From DASUAO01 sp046484625 (GTDB taxonomy: Bacteria > Actinomycetota > Acidimicrobiia > IMCC26256 > PALSA-555), in NCBI GenBank assembly GCA_046484625.1, contig JAWOIO010000054.1, positions 1 to 31,342 of the forward strand: a stretch of 31,342 nt of DNA. The letters are read 5' to 3'. Positions 30,160-31,342 of this stretch are shown piece by piece (the stretch's first letter is position 1; each line of letters opens with the position of its first letter). The notes below the pieces were generated by a model. That model was given only the letters and a program-made list of their open reading frames with translations, did no database searches and was not told where the DNA came from. A program made the translations under genes and the position numbers.

Positions 30160-31342
30160 GTGCGCCGCAACCCCGTCCTCGCCCTCGCGACCATGGCTGT
30201 GGTCGTCGCGCTCGGGGGGAGCGGGATCGTCGCTCCGGGCGCGGTGTCATCCGCCGCAGCCCAGATGGCACCGCTGACGTGGCGCTCCTGCCAGCAGGGG
30301 CTCGCCGAGTGCGCGACCCTCGCCGTGCCCCTCGACGACACCGTGGCCGGTGGACCCACGATCGATCTGGCGATCACGCGGGCCGCGGCCCGGGACCCGG
30401 ACCGGCGGATCGGCTCGTTGGTCGTCAACCCCGGAGGGCCGGGGGCGCCGGCCACCGACTTCGCGGTGGACTTCGCGTCGAGCCTTCCCGACGAGATCCT
30501 CGACCGGTTCGACATCGTCGGTTTCGACCCACGTGGCGTGGGCGAGAGCGAGGGCGTCGACTGCCTCGACGACCTCGACCCCCTCTATGCGCTCGACTGG
30601 ACGTCGACCGACGCGGCCACCCGGGCCGAGTTCGTGGCGGGCGTCCAGGCGATCGTGGACGCGTGCGTCGCGAGCGACGGAGCGCTCCTCCCGTACCTGG
30701 CAACCGAGCGCACCGCGCGGGACATGGACAGGGTGCGCGAGGCGCTCGGTGATGAACGGCTCACCTACCTGGGGTTCTCCTACGGCACGTACCTCGGGGC
30801 CCTCTACGCCGCGCAGTTCCCGGACCGTGTCCGCGCCCTCGTGCTCGACGCCGCGGTGGATCCCAGCCTCGATGCCGCCGCGGTGCAGATCGAGCAGTCG
30901 GTCGGCTTCGAGCGCTCACTCGAGCTGTTCCTCGCCGACTGTGCGGCCGACCCGGAGTGCGCGTTCCACCACGACGGCGACCCCGGCGCTGCGTACGACG
31001 CGCTTCGCGCCCGGATCGCCGATAGGCCGATCCCGGCGCCCGACGCGCCGGGGCAGCGAGATCTCAACACCACGCTGTTCGACACCGGCGTCACGCTGCT
31101 GCTGTACGACGGGCGCAGCTCCTGGCCCGCGATCGCCGATGCGCTCCGAGTCGCCGAGCAGGGCAACGGCAGCGCGATGGTCGACTACGCCGACGTGTAC
31201 ACCGGACGCTCGACCAACGGCCGCTACGACGACCTCCAGGAGTCCTTCTGGGCGGTCGGGTGCGCCGACGGGCCCGACGTCGGTGGCGTCGAGGGGCTGG
31301 CGCGCATCGAGGAGGCCGCCGCGCGCGCCGCACCCCGCCTCG
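30160..31342 (+). CDS. Secreted alpha/beta hydrolase, TAP/Hip1-like (partial at right edge)
   Basis: The frame is open from GTG 30160 to the window end: 394 codons are present and the stop lies beyond. Residues 1-30 form a signal peptide (RR, then a hydrophobic stretch ATMAVVVALGGSGIVAPGAV). VVNPGGPG (88-95) is the oxyanion motif of tripeptidyl-aminopeptidase-like hydrolases, DIVGFDPRGVGES (118-130) follows, and the nucleophile is S207 in GFSYG. Cysteines at 44, 51 and further pairs suggest disulfides outside the cell. The Asp and His of the triad and a C-terminal TAP-like domain would be downstream. Similar enzymes (SlpD, CaeA/Hip1) are exported peptidases or esterases. Start supported by the leaderless -10. 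Confidence 0.9.
   Translation, partial: MRRNPVLALATMAVVVALGGSGIVAPGAVSSAAAQMAPLTWRSCQQGLAECATLAVPLDDTVAGGPTIDLAITRAAARDPDRRIGSLVVNPGGPGAPATDFAVDFASSLPDEILDRFDIVGFDPRGVGESEGVDCLDDLDPLYALDWTSTDAATRAEFVAGVQAIVDACVASDGALLPYLATERTARDMDRVREALGDERLTYLGFSYGTYLGALYAAQFPDRVRALVLDAAVDPSLDAAAVQIEQSVGFERSLELFLADCAADPECAFHHDGDPGAAYDALRARIADRPIPAPDAPGQRDLNTTLFDTGVTLLLYDGRSSWPAIADALRVAEQGNGSAMVDYADVYTGRSTNGRYDDLQESFWAVGCADGPDVGGVEGLARIEEAAARAAPRL

Overview
This is a gene-dense, visibly GC-rich (roughly 70% by eye) actinobacterial chromosome segment. The gene content recalls class Acidimicrobiia or a mycobacterium-like relative: several luciferase-like (probably F420- or flavin-dependent) oxidoreductases, many short-chain dehydrogenases, CaiB-type CoA transferase, thiolase-like/DUF35 pair, AMP-forming acyl-CoA ligases, frequent GTG/TTG starts, 4-nt start/stop overlaps and leaderless-type promoters. 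No rRNA, tRNA, integrase or phage gene was seen. The taxonomic guess is inference.

Layout. 2-115: six tandem copies of a 19-bp unit. 139-1729 (minus): SnoaL-like protein and serine hydrolase. 1784-7699 (plus): amidohydrolase, two SDRs, MFS exporter, then after a 49-bp hairpin element a second SDR and a second amidohydrolase. 7670-12017 (minus): an acyl-CoA operon with fused double CoA transferase, thiolase-like protein without the usual nucleophilic cysteine, DUF35 zinc-ribbon/OB protein and a small membrane protein. 12108-13849 (plus): Gfo/Idh/MocA oxidoreductase and NUDIX hydrolase. 13846-15591 (minus): luciferase-like oxidoreductase and NTF2-like protein; 15736-18244 (plus): drug-efflux type MFS and another luciferase-like oxidoreductase. 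Two sequences that match the KstR operator consensus (15088-15101 and 15638-15651) sit at the promoters of this block, so sterol/steroid catabolic control is suggested. 18222-23561 (minus): EthD-like protein, a third luciferase-like enzyme, two DUF202 membrane proteins, FAA hydrolase, a two-domain EthD-like protein and an acyl-CoA ligase. 23688-26072 (plus): SDR and a second acyl-CoA ligase, divergent from the first ligase around a 19-bp operator-like palindrome.

26088-27159 holds the most unusual structure: an AbiEi-like/DUF559 nuclease-fold gene bracketed by two more copies of the 49-bp hairpin element. All three copies in the window have identical length and arm/loop geometry; two of them share the inner stem while the third has a different but self-complementary one. 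One copy supplies the last residues and stop codon of the neighbouring amidotransferase gene. 27144-30062 (minus): SDR, glutamine-synthetase-like ligase and class I glutamine-amidotransferase-like hydrolase, resembling a gamma-glutamyl-amine (Puu-type) module. 30160 to the right edge: the first 394 codons of a secreted TAP-like alpha/beta hydrolase.

Taken together the window looks like a catabolic region for organic acids, probably cyclic or steroid-like: CoA activation, CoA transfer, dehydrogenation, possible carbon-carbon cleavage, hydrolysis and export. The substrate of no single gene can be fixed from sequence alone.
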